DNA of 49,576 nt from Oscillospiraceae bacterium (lineage in GTDB: Bacteria; Bacillota; Clostridia; Oscillospirales; Acutalibacteraceae). This document shows, in pieces, positions 17,190-26,694 of this stretch (positions within the stretch are counted from its first letter, which is position 1; every line of letters begins with the position of its first letter). The stretch lies in NCBI GenBank assembly GCA_902802375.1, contig CADCLS010000012.1:1-49576 (forward strand), in the 5' to 3' direction. The notes below the pieces were generated by a model. The model was not told the origin of the DNA, did no database searches, and saw nothing but the letters and a program-made list of their open reading frames with translations. The translations under genes and the position numbers were made by a program.

Positions 17190-18197
17190 GTGAAACATGA
17201 TATACTACTGTCGTCACCTACGATAATACGAGATTTTCTCACATACAGTGAAACAATACGCGGAAAATCATCTAAATCGGTTGAAGAATACTATCTTGAT
17301 TTGCAAACATTCTTTCGCTATCTTCTTTCTATAAGGGGCAAAGTACCTAAAGACACTGATTTTGAAAATATTGATATAAGTACAGTTGATAAAGAACTGA
17401 TTTCCTCGGTTACGATTTCCGACCTTTACGCTTTTATAGTCTACTGCAAAAACGAGCGTGGAAACAACGCTGCAACCAGAGCACGAAAAACTTCCACGCT
17501 AAGAATTTTTTTCAAATATCTAACCTCTCAAATACACCTTATTGAAGTAAATCCAGCTGAACTTCTTGAGGCACCGAAGGTTAAATCGGCACTCCCCCAC
17601 CACCTCACTCTTGAAGAATCCCTTGAACTGCTTAGCAGTGTTGAAGGTCCAAATAAAGAGCGAGATTTTTGCATCTTGACGCTGTTTTTGAATTGCGGTA
17701 TGCGTCTTTCCGAGCTTTGCGGTCTTAACCTTTCAGACATAAGGCCTGACGGAACAATAAGACTTCTCGGCAAAGGAAACAAAGAACGCATTGTTTACTT
17801 AAATGACGCCTGCACTTCAGCTATCACTTCATATTTAGCGGTAAGACCTAATGAAGGCGTGAAGTACGAAGATAAAAACGCACTGTTTATAAGCCGAAAC
17901 AAGCGAAGGATAAGCAATAAAACCGTCCAGCATTTAGTGCAAACATATCTTGAAAAAGCGGGATTGGGCGGTCAGGGATTTTCAACACACAAGCTGAGGC
18001 ACACCGCCGCAACGCTTATGTATCAGCACGGAAATGTAGATATAAGAGTACTTAAAGACATTTTAGGTCACGCAAATCTCGGCACGACACAGATTTATAC
18101 GCACATTTCGGACAAACAGATAAAGCAGGCTATTGATTCAAATCCTCTATCATCTGTTAAGGCAAAACCAAAAAGCAAAAGCACTGATAATGATTAA
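17190..18197 (+). CDS. Xer-type tyrosine recombinase
   Basis: 335 residues. The N-terminal SAM-like core-binding domain (about 10-125) is followed by the catalytic domain with Arg172 (CGMRLSEL), a Lys near 195-197, His267-x2-Arg270 (THKLRHTAA), His294 (LGHANLG) and nucleophile Tyr303. It probably serves as a XerC/XerD-class chromosome-dimer resolvase, since it lies among core genes with no attached mobile functions; an integrase role cannot be excluded. It starts GTG with AAAGGAG 7 bases upstream. The C-terminal 20 residues are a basic/Ser tail. Confidence 0.88.
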   Translation: MKHDILLSSPTIIRDFLTYSETIRGKSSKSVEEYYLDLQTFFRYLLSIRGKVPKDTDFENIDISTVDKELISSVTISDLYAFIVYCKNERGNNAATRARKTSTLRIFFKYLTSQIHLIEVNPAELLEAPKVKSALPHHLTLEESLELLSSVEGPNKERDFCILTLFLNCGMRLSELCGLNLSDIRPDGTIRLLGKGNKERIVYLNDACTSAITSYLAVRPNEGVKYEDKNALFISRNKRRISNKTVQHLVQTYLEKAGLGGQGFSTHKLRHTAATLMYQHGNVDIRVLKDILGHANLGTTQIYTHISDKQIKQAIDSNPLSSVKAKPKSKSTDND

Positions 18198-18232
18198 AAC
18201 GGGTAGCACGCGCTACCCGTTTTAATTTAGTC
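18196..18232. terminator. Bidirectional terminator between the Xer gene and the DUF2974 gene
   Basis: Perfect 12-bp stem 18196-18207/18212-18223, loop ACGC, flanked by A and T runs on both sides. Confidence 0.93.
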
Positions 18233-19336
18233 TTTATTTCCGTTTTTATTAGGAAAATATGCCGCGGCATTGTGGCCGCCGGTCTGCAAAAGTTTACCGA
18301 TAAGATGTTTCAGCTCCTGCCGACTCTCTTTCGGAAGTCCTGCGGCAGATGACATAATCACTTCAGCGGTTTTCCATTTCTGTTCGCTCATCTCTCGGAA
18401 AGTATCGTTTCCCGTTGATTCGATAAGCGCAAAAACGGTATCGGTAAGATTCTTTCGGTCATCGTCCGACATATCATCAAGCCAACCGCCCATTGTCTTT
18501 TCAATAAACACGCTAAGCTCGGAAGCATCCGTTCTCACAAATCTATTCTTCTTTATTTCCCAAGAAAAAGCATCGTGTTGAAGCATACCGCTTGCGTTGC
18601 TCTTTATAACTATTTGCTTACTGTCGGAAGTGAGAAGCTTACCGATTATTGAAGTATCGGGAATTATCCTTGTAATTTTAGGGAGTATCCGCTTATAGCC
18701 TTCAAGTGAAATCTTTTCAGCCTTAAATCCCGGTCCGTCAAACGAATAAACGCAAGTAATCTTATTCTGAATACTCTCTTCACAAAACGACGCGGCATAA
18801 CACGCAAAGTTTCCGCCCTTTGAATGACCGCCGACCCTTATGGGGCAGTCAAGCTCACTGCCGATTTTGTTTAGATAGGCGACTGATAACCTCTGCCCTT
18901 CGGTTTCCGGCAGATATGACAGATTAAAATCTTCTTTCCAACCAACTACCGTGCCGTCGGTTCCCCTGAAAGCTACAAAAGCAGTGCCGTCATCAAGCAA
19001 AAAGGTGGTTGCAGAAAACTGTGCGTCTTTCTCACGGTCGATTTCGCTTTCATAATTATAAATTTTAGTGTTTGAAAACCGTGCGCCGTCACACATACCG
19101 TCCATAAGAATAGGAGCCTTGGCGGTAAATGCGGTGAGCTTTAAGAGCTCTTCCCTTGTATGCTTATTGAAAAACAATTCTCTCGCGTCAAAAATCGGCG
19201 TACTGTTTTCATCCGGCAAATCTTCAAATTTAGTATAAGAAAGCTCGGATAATACAAGTGCATCTACTTCGTTAAATTCATCAGTACCAAAAGGCACATC
19301 CCCACGCCAATCAAGGTAATCAAAAAGATTCGGCAT
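18227..19336 (-). CDS. DUF2974 (Mbeg1-like) alpha/beta hydrolase
   Basis: 369 residues of lipase-like fold. The oxyanion motif AFRGTD is at 122-127 and the nucleophile elbow GGHSKGGN places Ser172; YSFDGPGF follows. No signal peptide or membrane segment is visible. The family is common in Firmicutes, often as predicted intracellular or cell-associated lipases, but the substrate is unknown. The N-terminal NLFDYLDWRGD motif is characteristic. AGGAG precedes the ATG. Confidence 0.88.
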   Translation of the reverse strand: MPNLFDYLDWRGDVPFGTDEFNEVDALVLSELSYTKFEDLPDENSTPIFDARELFFNKHTREELLKLTAFTAKAPILMDGMCDGARFSNTKIYNYESEIDREKDAQFSATTFLLDDGTAFVAFRGTDGTVVGWKEDFNLSYLPETEGQRLSVAYLNKIGSELDCPIRVGGHSKGGNFACYAASFCEESIQNKITCVYSFDGPGFKAEKISLEGYKRILPKITRIIPDTSIIGKLLTSDSKQIVIKSNASGMLQHDAFSWEIKKNRFVRTDASELSVFIEKTMGGWLDDMSDDDRKNLTDTVFALIESTGNDTFREMSEQKWKTAEVIMSSAAGLPKESRQELKHLIGKLLQTGGHNAAAYFPNKNGNKD

Positions 19337-19426
19337 ACTTACACTCCTATTTCATAATATTGCTATATACCAAACGGATAAACTCTGGTAAGTGTCAATG
19401 TAAACTTACTGCGTATAAATTACATT

Positions 19427-21811
19427 TTACCCATTGACTTCGGCGATTGTAACGCCGTTTTCACCTTCGCCGAAAACACCCAGTCTATAGCCTTTAATGC
19501 TTTTGTGGTGTTTCAAATGATCTTGAACGGCTTTTCTAAGCACACCTGTACCCTTGCCATGTATAATCCTTATATCAGTAATACCCGAAAGAACAGCATT
19601 GTCGATATATTTATCAAGCTCTATTATTGCTTCGTCGCTTGCCATACCACGGATATCTATTTCACCCGGAACGCTTCGCTCAGCACGCGATTTTACACCC
19701 GTAACAGTGCGCATTTTAGGTGCTTTTGTCTTCTTATAACCGTCAGATTTGCGCAAATCGTCAAAATCCACCCAAAGCCTTAGTACACCGGATGAAACAT
19801 ACGCGCGCTTGGCGCTTTTGTCAATCTTCAAAACTGCGGCAGTTTTTGAGAGAGACCGTACATAGACCTCACTTCCTACAATAGGCTCACCTTCAAGCTT
19901 TTCGCCGAAATCGGATGTTACAACGGGGTCCGCCTGCTCCTCCATTGTTTTAAGTTTACCCTTAAAGGCGGCTCTCGCCTTTTCTATACTTGAAGAAGCA
20001 TTCTCAGCGTTCATTCTCTTTTTAAGCTCTTCAAGCTCGTTCAAAAGTTCTCCCGACTTCGCGCGTGTACTCTCAAGTATAGCGCTTGCCTGCTCGCGTG
20101 CGGAATCAATTATCTTTTGTTTTTTCAGTTCAAATTCCTTTTCTTTTTCATCAAGGCGCTTTTTCTCACCCAACATCCTTGCTTTTACAGTTGATATTTC
20201 CTCAGCGTCACGCTCAGCACTAAACCTTGCCTTTTCAAGACTGCTTACAACCCTTTCAAATCGCATATCATCTTCAGTGAGCTGTTTTTTTGCCGTATCT
20301 ATTATTTCATCGGAAATACCGAGCCTTGAGGAAATGGCAAATGCGTTTGATTTGCCCGGAACACCCACAATAAGCCGATATGTAGGTTTAAGCGTATTAA
20401 CATCGAACTCGCAAGAAGCGTTTTCTACACGGTCGGTATCTATGGCATATGCCTTAAGCTCGGGGAAATGGGTGGTGACCGCCGTCTTTGCGCCGAAATC
20501 CGACAGCTTCATAATAATCGCCTTTGCGAGCGCCGCGCCCTCAATAGGGTCGGTTCCGGCACAGAGTTCGTCAAGTAAAACAAGCGTATTATCATCTGCA
20601 AGCTCTAATATTGATACAATGTTTACCATATGCGAAGAAAATGTTGAAAGTGACTGTGCAATACTCTGCTCGTCACCAATATCTGCAAAAACCTTTGAAA
20701 AAACAGAAATACTGCTTCCGTCATCCGCCGGTATCATTAATCCGCACATTGTCATTAGGGTAAAAAGACCTATTGTTTTCAGTGTTACGGTTTTACCTCC
20801 GGTATTAGGACCTGTAATTATTAGCGACTCATATTCTTTCCCGAGAGATACGGTTATAGGCACAACACGGCTCTTTGAAATAAGCGGATGCCTTGCGCGT
20901 TTCAGATAAATATATCCTTCGGTATTGATGAGAGGCTTAACAGACGCCGTTTTATATGCATATTTAGCCTTTGCAAATATCATATCAAGCTTAATCAGCG
21001 CATTATAAGAGTGAGAAATACTATCGGAAAACTCACCGCAAAGAGATGATAATTCGTACAGTATCCTTGCAATTTCGTCAGCCTCTTTCGCCTCTAAAAC
21101 CCTTATTTCGTTATTTGTTTCAAGCACACTCATAGGCTCGATAAACAAGGTTGAACCCGAAGAGGATGTGCCGTGAACTATACCTTTTATTTCGCCCTTA
21201 TACTCTTGCTTTACAGGTACAACAAATCTTCCGTCACGCTGAGTAATTACCGCCTCCTGCAAATATTTAGCCGTGCTTGAACGCACTATTTTTTCAAGCG
21301 ATTCGCGTATTTTAACCGATTTTGAGGATATTTTCCGCCTTATATCATAAAGCGCGTCTGAAGCGTTATCCGAAACCTCATTAGGTCCTGTAATTGATAA
21401 AAATATTTTTTCCTCAAGAAATTTGTTAGGTAATAAAGCGTTAAAATACTCTGTGAGAACATCATCGTTTTCCGTATTATTACTGCGCCACGATTTAAGC
21501 GTTCGTATATTTTTCAAAACCTCGGCTATATCCAAAAGCTCGCCGCAGGAAAGCGACGCACCTCGTACAGCTCGCTTTAACGCATCAGACACATTCTTAG
21601 CGCCCATAAACGACGGTGCGGAAAAGCGTGCGAGAAGCTTATATGCAGTATCTGTTTCATTCAAAAGCCTTTCAACTTCGCCGAAACCGTTTTGAGGCGT
21701 GAGGGATAAAACCTGAGCCTTCCCGTCCTCAGTTACCGCTTCATCCGCCACAATATTTAATACTTTATCAAGTTCAAGTGTTTTAACAGAATGGTTAAAA
21801 GAATATTCCAT
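19427..21811 (-). CDS. mutS2: Endonuclease MutS2
   Basis: 794 residues with MutS-type core and lever, ATPase Walker A GPNTGGKTV (about 331-339), Walker B VLLDELCAGTDP (about 408-419), a long Glu/Lys coiled coil (about 520-625), and a C-terminal Smr nuclease domain with DIRGM and IIHGKGTGVLR. There is no mismatch-recognition domain, as expected. MutS2 suppresses homologous recombination or rescues collided ribosomes in Firmicutes, depending on species. It follows recO by 9 bases and has AAGGAAG before the ATG. Confidence 0.96.
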   Translation of the reverse strand: MEYSFNHSVKTLELDKVLNIVADEAVTEDGKAQVLSLTPQNGFGEVERLLNETDTAYKLLARFSAPSFMGAKNVSDALKRAVRGASLSCGELLDIAEVLKNIRTLKSWRSNNTENDDVLTEYFNALLPNKFLEEKIFLSITGPNEVSDNASDALYDIRRKISSKSVKIRESLEKIVRSSTAKYLQEAVITQRDGRFVVPVKQEYKGEIKGIVHGTSSSGSTLFIEPMSVLETNNEIRVLEAKEADEIARILYELSSLCGEFSDSISHSYNALIKLDMIFAKAKYAYKTASVKPLINTEGYIYLKRARHPLISKSRVVPITVSLGKEYESLIITGPNTGGKTVTLKTIGLFTLMTMCGLMIPADDGSSISVFSKVFADIGDEQSIAQSLSTFSSHMVNIVSILELADDNTLVLLDELCAGTDPIEGAALAKAIIMKLSDFGAKTAVTTHFPELKAYAIDTDRVENASCEFDVNTLKPTYRLIVGVPGKSNAFAISSRLGISDEIIDTAKKQLTEDDMRFERVVSSLEKARFSAERDAEEISTVKARMLGEKKRLDEKEKEFELKKQKIIDSAREQASAILESTRAKSGELLNELEELKKRMNAENASSSIEKARAAFKGKLKTMEEQADPVVTSDFGEKLEGEPIVGSEVYVRSLSKTAAVLKIDKSAKRAYVSSGVLRLWVDFDDLRKSDGYKKTKAPKMRTVTGVKSRAERSVPGEIDIRGMASDEAIIELDKYIDNAVLSGITDIRIIHGKGTGVLRKAVQDHLKHHKSIKGYRLGVFGEGENGVTIAEVNG

Positions 21812-21820
21812 AAATCTTCC

Positions 21821-22555
21821 TTACTTTACCGAATGGTAAAAATCAAGAGTTGAAAATTTGTGTTCCGATTGAAAAATTATGTATTTTTCGGTTATTTTCT
21901 CCAGCGCCGATATATCTTTTTCGGGTATATCGAAGTTATAAAGATTTTTTGCATCCGAATAGACTATATGCCGCATAGCGTCAAGCACTGTTCTGTTTAC
22001 GCTTACGGTGTTTTGCTTTTTACAGTCTTCACAGTAAAGAATACCGTCGTCAAGCTTAAAATACATTGTTTTATCCTCGTATTTGCCGCAGCCTTCACAC
22101 GCCACAAGATTTGGCGCATAACCTGATAGCGCACATATTCTGAGTTCGGTTATTGCCTTAATAAGTGACGGATTACGGTTTTTTTCGGTCATAAAATAGA
22201 GGGAATTCAGCACAAGGCGCAAAAACTCATCAGCGCTTTCATCGTGAGGTCCGAAAAAGGAACACAACTCGCAAAAATACTGCGATACAGTAAGAGTGAT
22301 AATATCGCTTCCAGCACCGAAAAAGACCCTATTCGCGGTCGCTTCAATAATTTTATATGTATCGCCTTTTTTATCAAGAGTTATGTTTGAGTAAGCCAAA
22401 ACGGATGTGGCGCTTCCTCGCTTGCTTTTTACACTCTTTGCACCCACCGCAAAAGCTTTAATAACACCGTAATCTTTGGTGAAAAGGGTAAGCAAGCGGT
22501 CATTATCCCCTATACTCTTCTGCCCTATCACCAGTGCATCTGTTGTAAAACGAAT
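21821..22555 (-). CDS. recO: DNA repair protein RecO, non-standard start
   Basis: Recombination mediator in the RecFOR pathway. The C-terminal zinc module CEGCGKYEDK...LYCEDC and the N-terminal OB fold are clear. The conserved first strand (RFTTDALVIGQKSIGDNDRLLTLFT) is encoded from 22555, where the only candidate start is ATT; going further upstream a TAG stops the frame. GTG at 22531 is the first ordinary start but would delete the first eight residues of the OB fold. The preceding small gene overlaps both candidates, so translation is probably coupled. Everything else appears intact. Confidence 0.9.
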   Translation of the reverse strand: MRFTTDALVIGQKSIGDNDRLLTLFTKDYGVIKAFAVGAKSVKSKRGSATSVLAYSNITLDKKGDTYKIIEATANRVFFGAGSDIITLTVSQYFCELCSFFGPHDESADEFLRLVLNSLYFMTEKNRNPSLIKAITELRICALSGYAPNLVACEGCGKYEDKTMYFKLDDGILYCEDCKKQNTVSVNRTVLDAMRHIVYSDAKNLYNFDIPEKDISALEKITEKYIIFQSEHKFSTLDFYHSVK

Positions 22556-22661
22556 TGCCGTCCACCCTGCTTTCTTCCTCTATTCTTGCATTTGAAAACC
22601 TTATATAATCTTCGGCTTTACCCGACAGTATAAACTTAAACCAATACTTTTCCTTATCCAT
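22503..22661 (-). CDS. Small protein in the yqzL position between era and recO
   Basis: 52 residues starting MDKEKYWFKFILSGKAEDYI, with an AGAGGTG ribosome site 8 bases before the ATG. Bacillus also has a short gene, yqzL, between era and recO; this one matches in position and in its aromatic N-terminus but I cannot confirm homology by eye. Its last 53 bases overlap the recO start in another frame. No function is proposed beyond possible coupling of recO translation. Confidence 0.7.
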   Translation of the reverse strand: MDKEKYWFKFILSGKAEDYIRFSNARIEEESRVDGNSFYNRCTGDRAEEYRG

Positions 22662-22724
22662 TTTCGGCACCTCTTTCTTACATAATCATTGTTTGCAAAA
22701 AAGAGGTTTATTATATTAGGAAAT

Positions 22725-23654
22725 TTAAGACAAACTATCAAGGCCCAAAGACCTAATTATACCTTCTCGGTTGCGCCAATCCTCTTTTACCTTCACCCAA
22801 AGCTTTAGCGCCACCTTGGTTCCAAAGAATTTTTCTATATCCCGGCGTGCAAGTGTACCTACACGCTTGAGCATACTTCCGCCCTTGCCTATTATTATCC
22901 CTTTATGAGAATCGCGCTCACAGATGATTACCGCGTCTATATTGATAATCGGTTCGCCGTCTCTGTTATCAGTTTCAAAAAATCTCTCAATGTCAACCGC
23001 AATTCCATGAGGAACTTCTTTGCTCAAAAGCATTAAAAGCTTTTCCCTTATAAGCTCCGATACAAAAACCTTATCGGGCTGGTCTGTAAAATCATCATCG
23101 GAGAAATAGTGCGGCGAATCTTTCAAAAACTCAGATATTTCCTTTATAAGAATATCGGTGCCGTCTCCGTATTTCGCCGAAAGCGGTACAACCGCCTTAA
23201 AATCAAATCTATTTGTATATGCGGAAATAATTTCAAATAATTTATCTTTTTGTTCAAGCAAATCTATTTTGTTTATAACAAGTATGCACTCAGTGTTGTG
23301 CGACTTGATATTTTCCAGTAAAACAAGCTCGGCTTTCGGCAAATTATCGGGGTCAAACTTAAATTCAGGCGCAGCATCAACCACTAAAACTGCCACATCA
23401 ACATCACTTATACCGCCGGAAATAGCTTTATTCATTTTATCATCAAGCAAGTTTTTGGATTTATGAAAACCCGGAGTATCAATAAACACATATTGGTCGG
23501 CACCTTTATTCAAAACTCCCATTATGCGTGTACGGGTAGTCTGAGGCTTGTCCGATACGATAGCTACTTTCTGTCCTATTATCGAATTGAGCAAGGATGA
23601 TTTACCTACATTTGCTCTGCCGAGAATTGCGATAAACGCTGATTTTTTCTGCAT
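22725..23654 (-). CDS. era: GTPase Era
   Basis: Essential GTPase that binds 16S rRNA and assists 30S assembly. Walker A GRANVGKSS at 12-20, G2 TTRTRI, G3 DTPGFHKS, G4 NKID and the C-terminal KH domain with the loop GIIIGKGGSMLKRVG. 309 residues, slightly longer than usual through a loop near 190-205. AAAGGTGA precedes the ATG. It lies 4 bases after ybeY. Confidence 0.97.
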   Translation of the reverse strand: MQKKSAFIAILGRANVGKSSLLNSIIGQKVAIVSDKPQTTRTRIMGVLNKGADQYVFIDTPGFHKSKNLLDDKMNKAISGGISDVDVAVLVVDAAPEFKFDPDNLPKAELVLLENIKSHNTECILVINKIDLLEQKDKLFEIISAYTNRFDFKAVVPLSAKYGDGTDILIKEISEFLKDSPHYFSDDDFTDQPDKVFVSELIREKLLMLLSKEVPHGIAVDIERFFETDNRDGEPIINIDAVIICERDSHKGIIIGKGGSMLKRVGTLARRDIEKFFGTKVALKLWVKVKEDWRNREGIIRSLGLDSLS

Positions 23655-23658
23655 TATT

Positions 23659-24132
23659 TCACCTTTCCAAATTGAGAAGTGTCATAACCTTCTCTTCGTG
23701 TCTTCTCATAACTGCTTTTTCCGCATCGCTATGAATATGGTCGTAACCGAGCAAATGAAGAACTGAATGAACCGTAAGATATGCCATTTCTCTTTCCACA
23801 CTGTGACCGAAGGACTCAGCCTGTGCTATTGCATGCTCGGCAGACAAAACAACATCGCCGAGCATATAAGCTCCGGTGCTTAAATCAATATCATAGTTGC
23901 CGTTTTCGCCGAGTGGAAAAGATAATACATCGGTTGCTGAATTTATATTTCTGCACTCACTGTTAATTTCTTTAATCTGCTCATCGTCAACTATCGAAAC
24001 ATCGATTTGAGCGTCGCCCTCAAAGCTTTCACTTTTAAGCGTATATGAGCAGGCTTTTCTTATGAGTTTTCGCATATCATCGGTAAGCTTCACCTTTTTT
24101 TGCTTATCGTAAATTGTTACCTTTGCGGACAT
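23659..24132 (-). CDS. ybeY: Endoribonuclease YbeY
   Basis: Zinc-dependent single-strand RNase involved in 16S rRNA maturation and ribosome quality control. 157 residues with the diagnostic H-x3-H-x5-H metal motif in HSVLHLLGYDH and an ATDVLSFPL segment before it. It overlaps the end of phoH by 29 bases, with its ribosome site GGAGGGG inside phoH. Confidence 0.96.
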   Translation of the reverse strand: MSAKVTIYDKQKKVKLTDDMRKLIRKACSYTLKSESFEGDAQIDVSIVDDEQIKEINSECRNINSATDVLSFPLGENGNYDIDLSTGAYMLGDVVLSAEHAIAQAESFGHSVEREMAYLTVHSVLHLLGYDHIHSDAEKAVMRRHEEKVMTLLNLER

Positions 24133-25084
24133 TTTCCCCTCCGTGCTTTTCGTAAGCCTTTATGATTTCCTGAACAAGTCTGTGGCGAACGACATCTTTA
24201 CCTGAAAGTGTAATAACCGCTATATCGTCAATTCCCTTTAGTATTTTCATAGCGGTTTTAAGGCCGGAAGTCTTACCGTCGGTCAAGTCAACCTGGGTAA
24301 TATCCCCGGTAACTACCGCTTTTGAATTAAAGCCAAGCCTTGTCAAAAACATTTTCATTTGCTCATTTGTTGTGTTTTGAGCTTCATCGAGAATAATAAA
24401 GCTGTCGTCAAGTGTTCTGCCTCGCATATAAGCAAGCGGTGCCACCTCAATGTCCCCACGTTCCTGGCACTTTTGAAAGTTTTCAGCCCCGAGCATATCA
24501 AAAAGCGCATCATAAAGTGGGCGCAGATACGGGTCTATCTTTTGTTGTAAATCACCGGGTAGGAAGCCAAGTCTTTCGCCGGCCTCAACTGCAGGGCGCG
24601 TTAGTATTATCCTATTAACCTTTTTTGCTCTGAAAGCACTTACCGCCTCGGCTACTGCAAGATATGTCTTACCGGTTCCGGCAGGTCCTATACCCAAAGT
24701 TACAGTATTATTTGCAATAGCGTCAACATACTTTTTCTGCCCCAAGGTTTTCGGCCTTATCGGCTTACCCTTTGCGGTGACGCAAATGCAGTCCGAATCA
24801 AGGACATCGGAAATTTTATCGTCTTCCCCGTCTTCAACGGTATTTATAACAAAATCCACTCTTATAGGTGTGATATTCTCACCCTTCTCAACCATTTTGA
24901 GCAGGCAGTTTATAGCCCTTTCCGCCTTTGAAACGGAAATCTCATCGCCGCTGAGTCTTATACTATCTGAATGCGATGTGATTTTCACACCGTATTTCTT
25001 TTCTAAAACCTTTATGTTTTCATCAAAATTGCCAAACAGATTAACAAGCTGTTCAACTCTTCCGACATCAATCAATCTCTCCAA
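24104..25084 (-). CDS. PhoH-like ATPase
   Basis: 326 residues: an N-terminal KH-like domain (about 1-75), then a PhoH P-loop ATPase with Walker A GPAGTGKT at 133-140, LTRPAVEAGE, and Walker B FIILDEAQNT. Proteins of this family are linked to RNA metabolism and stress. The conserved order phoH-ybeY-era supports the call. The gene follows yqfD by about 50 bases. Confidence 0.95.
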   Translation of the reverse strand: MERLIDVGRVEQLVNLFGNFDENIKVLEKKYGVKITSHSDSIRLSGDEISVSKAERAINCLLKMVEKGENITPIRVDFVINTVEDGEDDKISDVLDSDCICVTAKGKPIRPKTLGQKKYVDAIANNTVTLGIGPAGTGKTYLAVAEAVSAFRAKKVNRIILTRPAVEAGERLGFLPGDLQQKIDPYLRPLYDALFDMLGAENFQKCQERGDIEVAPLAYMRGRTLDDSFIILDEAQNTTNEQMKMFLTRLGFNSKAVVTGDITQVDLTDGKTSGLKTAMKILKGIDDIAVITLSGKDVVRHRLVQEIIKAYEKHGGENVRKGNNLR

Positions 25085-25134
25085 TTAAACATCACCTTTA
25101 TTTAATTATACTTAAATAATTATTCTTTGTCAAT

Positions 25135-26301
25135 TTATTGTCCCAATAATATTTTCGTTTCTTTAACTATGTTTTCGTCGCATAAATAACGATGTGAAAT
25201 GGTAACTCCCTTCAAATCGGTATAGTACTCTGTGCCAATCGGAATGTAGCCTTCTATCTTTTCATTTTTCAGAAAAGATTTGAGTTTTTCGGACAAACTG
25301 TTTTTCAAATCATCCTCGCTGAATCCTATTTCGTTTTCTTTATAATACGATAGCTTTTGCGTATAAATATTTACAGGTATTCTTTTCCCGAAAAGCACTG
25401 CCCTTTGCGCATTATAACTCAAAAACGCACCACTTTCCTTTTTTGCAATATAAAACGGTATTTTGACGCCTAGTATTTCCAATGCAAGTCTACTTGATTT
25501 TTTACCGGTTTTTACCTTAAAGCTCTGCAAAAAAGTCTCCTTTTTTGTATAGCTTTTTTCTACCTGTGCTATTACGGTAGCATTACTTTCGACAAAAGCT
25601 GTACTTGTCATACTCTCTATTATTCCCGAAACCAGCACATCACCTTTGTGAACATTATCTCCCACCTTTACCCTTACATCTCCGGAAACGGCATCGATTT
25701 TTTTGATAATTCCGTCCGCAGTTGCAACAAGATTTGTTGGCTCGCCGGCATCTTTATCGGGTTTATTCTTAATTTCGCTTACATTTACACTTAGCACACA
25801 TCCCTCTATATTTAGAGATGCCCACGCCAAATCGTCCCTTTTCATAAGTAAGCTTTGTGCCTGTTCTTTTGGACTTATATCCGAAATTTTCATATTCTCA
25901 CTAATGCCGATACTATTTAGTGTGTTCATAATATCCGATGTTTTAACTGCTTTATTACCCTCTACATTTATTATCCATATAAAAGTTGATAAAAATTTCA
26001 AAAGTGCAAAAAAAATCACCGCTCCAACTAAAAATCCCGAACGGTGTCTGTATTTTCTTATAAAGAACGGAAATCCGTGTTTTGAAATAATTTTTATCTT
26101 TACCCCTGTATCCCTTCTTATCGCTCTCAGGTTTTTATAATCCCCTGCAAACATTCTGAGTTGTATATTTCCGCCTTTATATCTTAAATGCCAAACAGAT
26201 ATTTTATTGATTGAAATAGAATTCAAAACCTTTTCGGAATATACGCCGCTTAGCATTACATCCAGGTATCCCCTGAAATATCTTAAAATAAACAGTATCA
26301 T
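25135..26301 (-). CDS. yqfD: Sporulation protein YqfD
   Basis: 388 residues from the ATG at 26301, which has AGGTGAT just upstream; eight codons upstream are rejected. One strong transmembrane segment (about 82-105, GFLVGAVIFFALLKF) separates a cytoplasmic N-part from an extracytoplasmic domain with a repeated DGIIKKIDAVSGDVRVKVGD (lipoyl/barrel-like) stretch. YqfD is sigma-E dependent in Bacillus and supports engulfment-stage membrane processes. It starts 4 bases after yqfC. Confidence 0.92.
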   Translation of the reverse strand: MILFILRYFRGYLDVMLSGVYSEKVLNSISINKISVWHLRYKGGNIQLRMFAGDYKNLRAIRRDTGVKIKIISKHGFPFFIRKYRHRSGFLVGAVIFFALLKFLSTFIWIINVEGNKAVKTSDIMNTLNSIGISENMKISDISPKEQAQSLLMKRDDLAWASLNIEGCVLSVNVSEIKNKPDKDAGEPTNLVATADGIIKKIDAVSGDVRVKVGDNVHKGDVLVSGIIESMTSTAFVESNATVIAQVEKSYTKKETFLQSFKVKTGKKSSRLALEILGVKIPFYIAKKESGAFLSYNAQRAVLFGKRIPVNIYTQKLSYYKENEIGFSEDDLKNSLSEKLKSFLKNEKIEGYIPIGTEYYTDLKGVTISHRYLCDENIVKETKILLGQ

Positions 26302-26305
26302 ACTA

Positions 26306-26605
26306 TCACCTAACACTAAATTCAATCGATTTTATAATTCCTTTGACGGTGATTTGCGGCCCGTCATAAACCGGTATGTCAAGCGATGTGCCTACCACAG
26401 TTATTTCGCCGCCAATTATTTTAAGCCGTACATAAACATCGTTATATTCGGAAATTCCGCGACACCCGTCAACCGATAGCTCCTTATTTGAAATCATTTC
26501 AATTCTTGCACCTGATATTCTTTTACCGCTTTCAACCACATTAGCGCAGCCGAAAATCTTTATTTTTTTCTTCTGCGAATTAGTCGTAAATCTGAATTTT
26601 GCCAA
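26306..26605 (-). CDS. yqfC: Sporulation protein YqfC
   Basis: 99 residues typical of YqfC, a small beta-rich protein with the central GCRGISEYNDVYVRLKI stretch and a C-terminal GPQITVKGIIKSIEF. The start is TTG at 26605, supported by AGAGGGTG 5 bases upstream. It heads the operon yqfC-yqfD-phoH-ybeY-era-recO-mutS2, and is divergent from ylbJ, so the 90-base gap should carry two promoters; CATA-type boxes there may be sigma-E sites. Confidence 0.9.
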   Translation of the reverse strand: MAKFRFTTNSQKKKIKIFGCANVVESGKRISGARIEMISNKELSVDGCRGISEYNDVYVRLKIIGGEITVVGTSLDIPVYDGPQITVKGIIKSIEFSVR

Positions 26606-26694
26606 AACTGCACCCTCTAAAAAATCGTCTAATTAAGATTATGAAAAAAACATTATAATAATGCTGGTTTCATATTATTTTTTGGGGTGTTTAT

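Noticed and set aside
20277-20909. 210-codon plus-strand open frame
   Set aside because: It is antisense to the conserved ATPase domain of mutS2; its Ser-rich composition is typical of a shadow frame.
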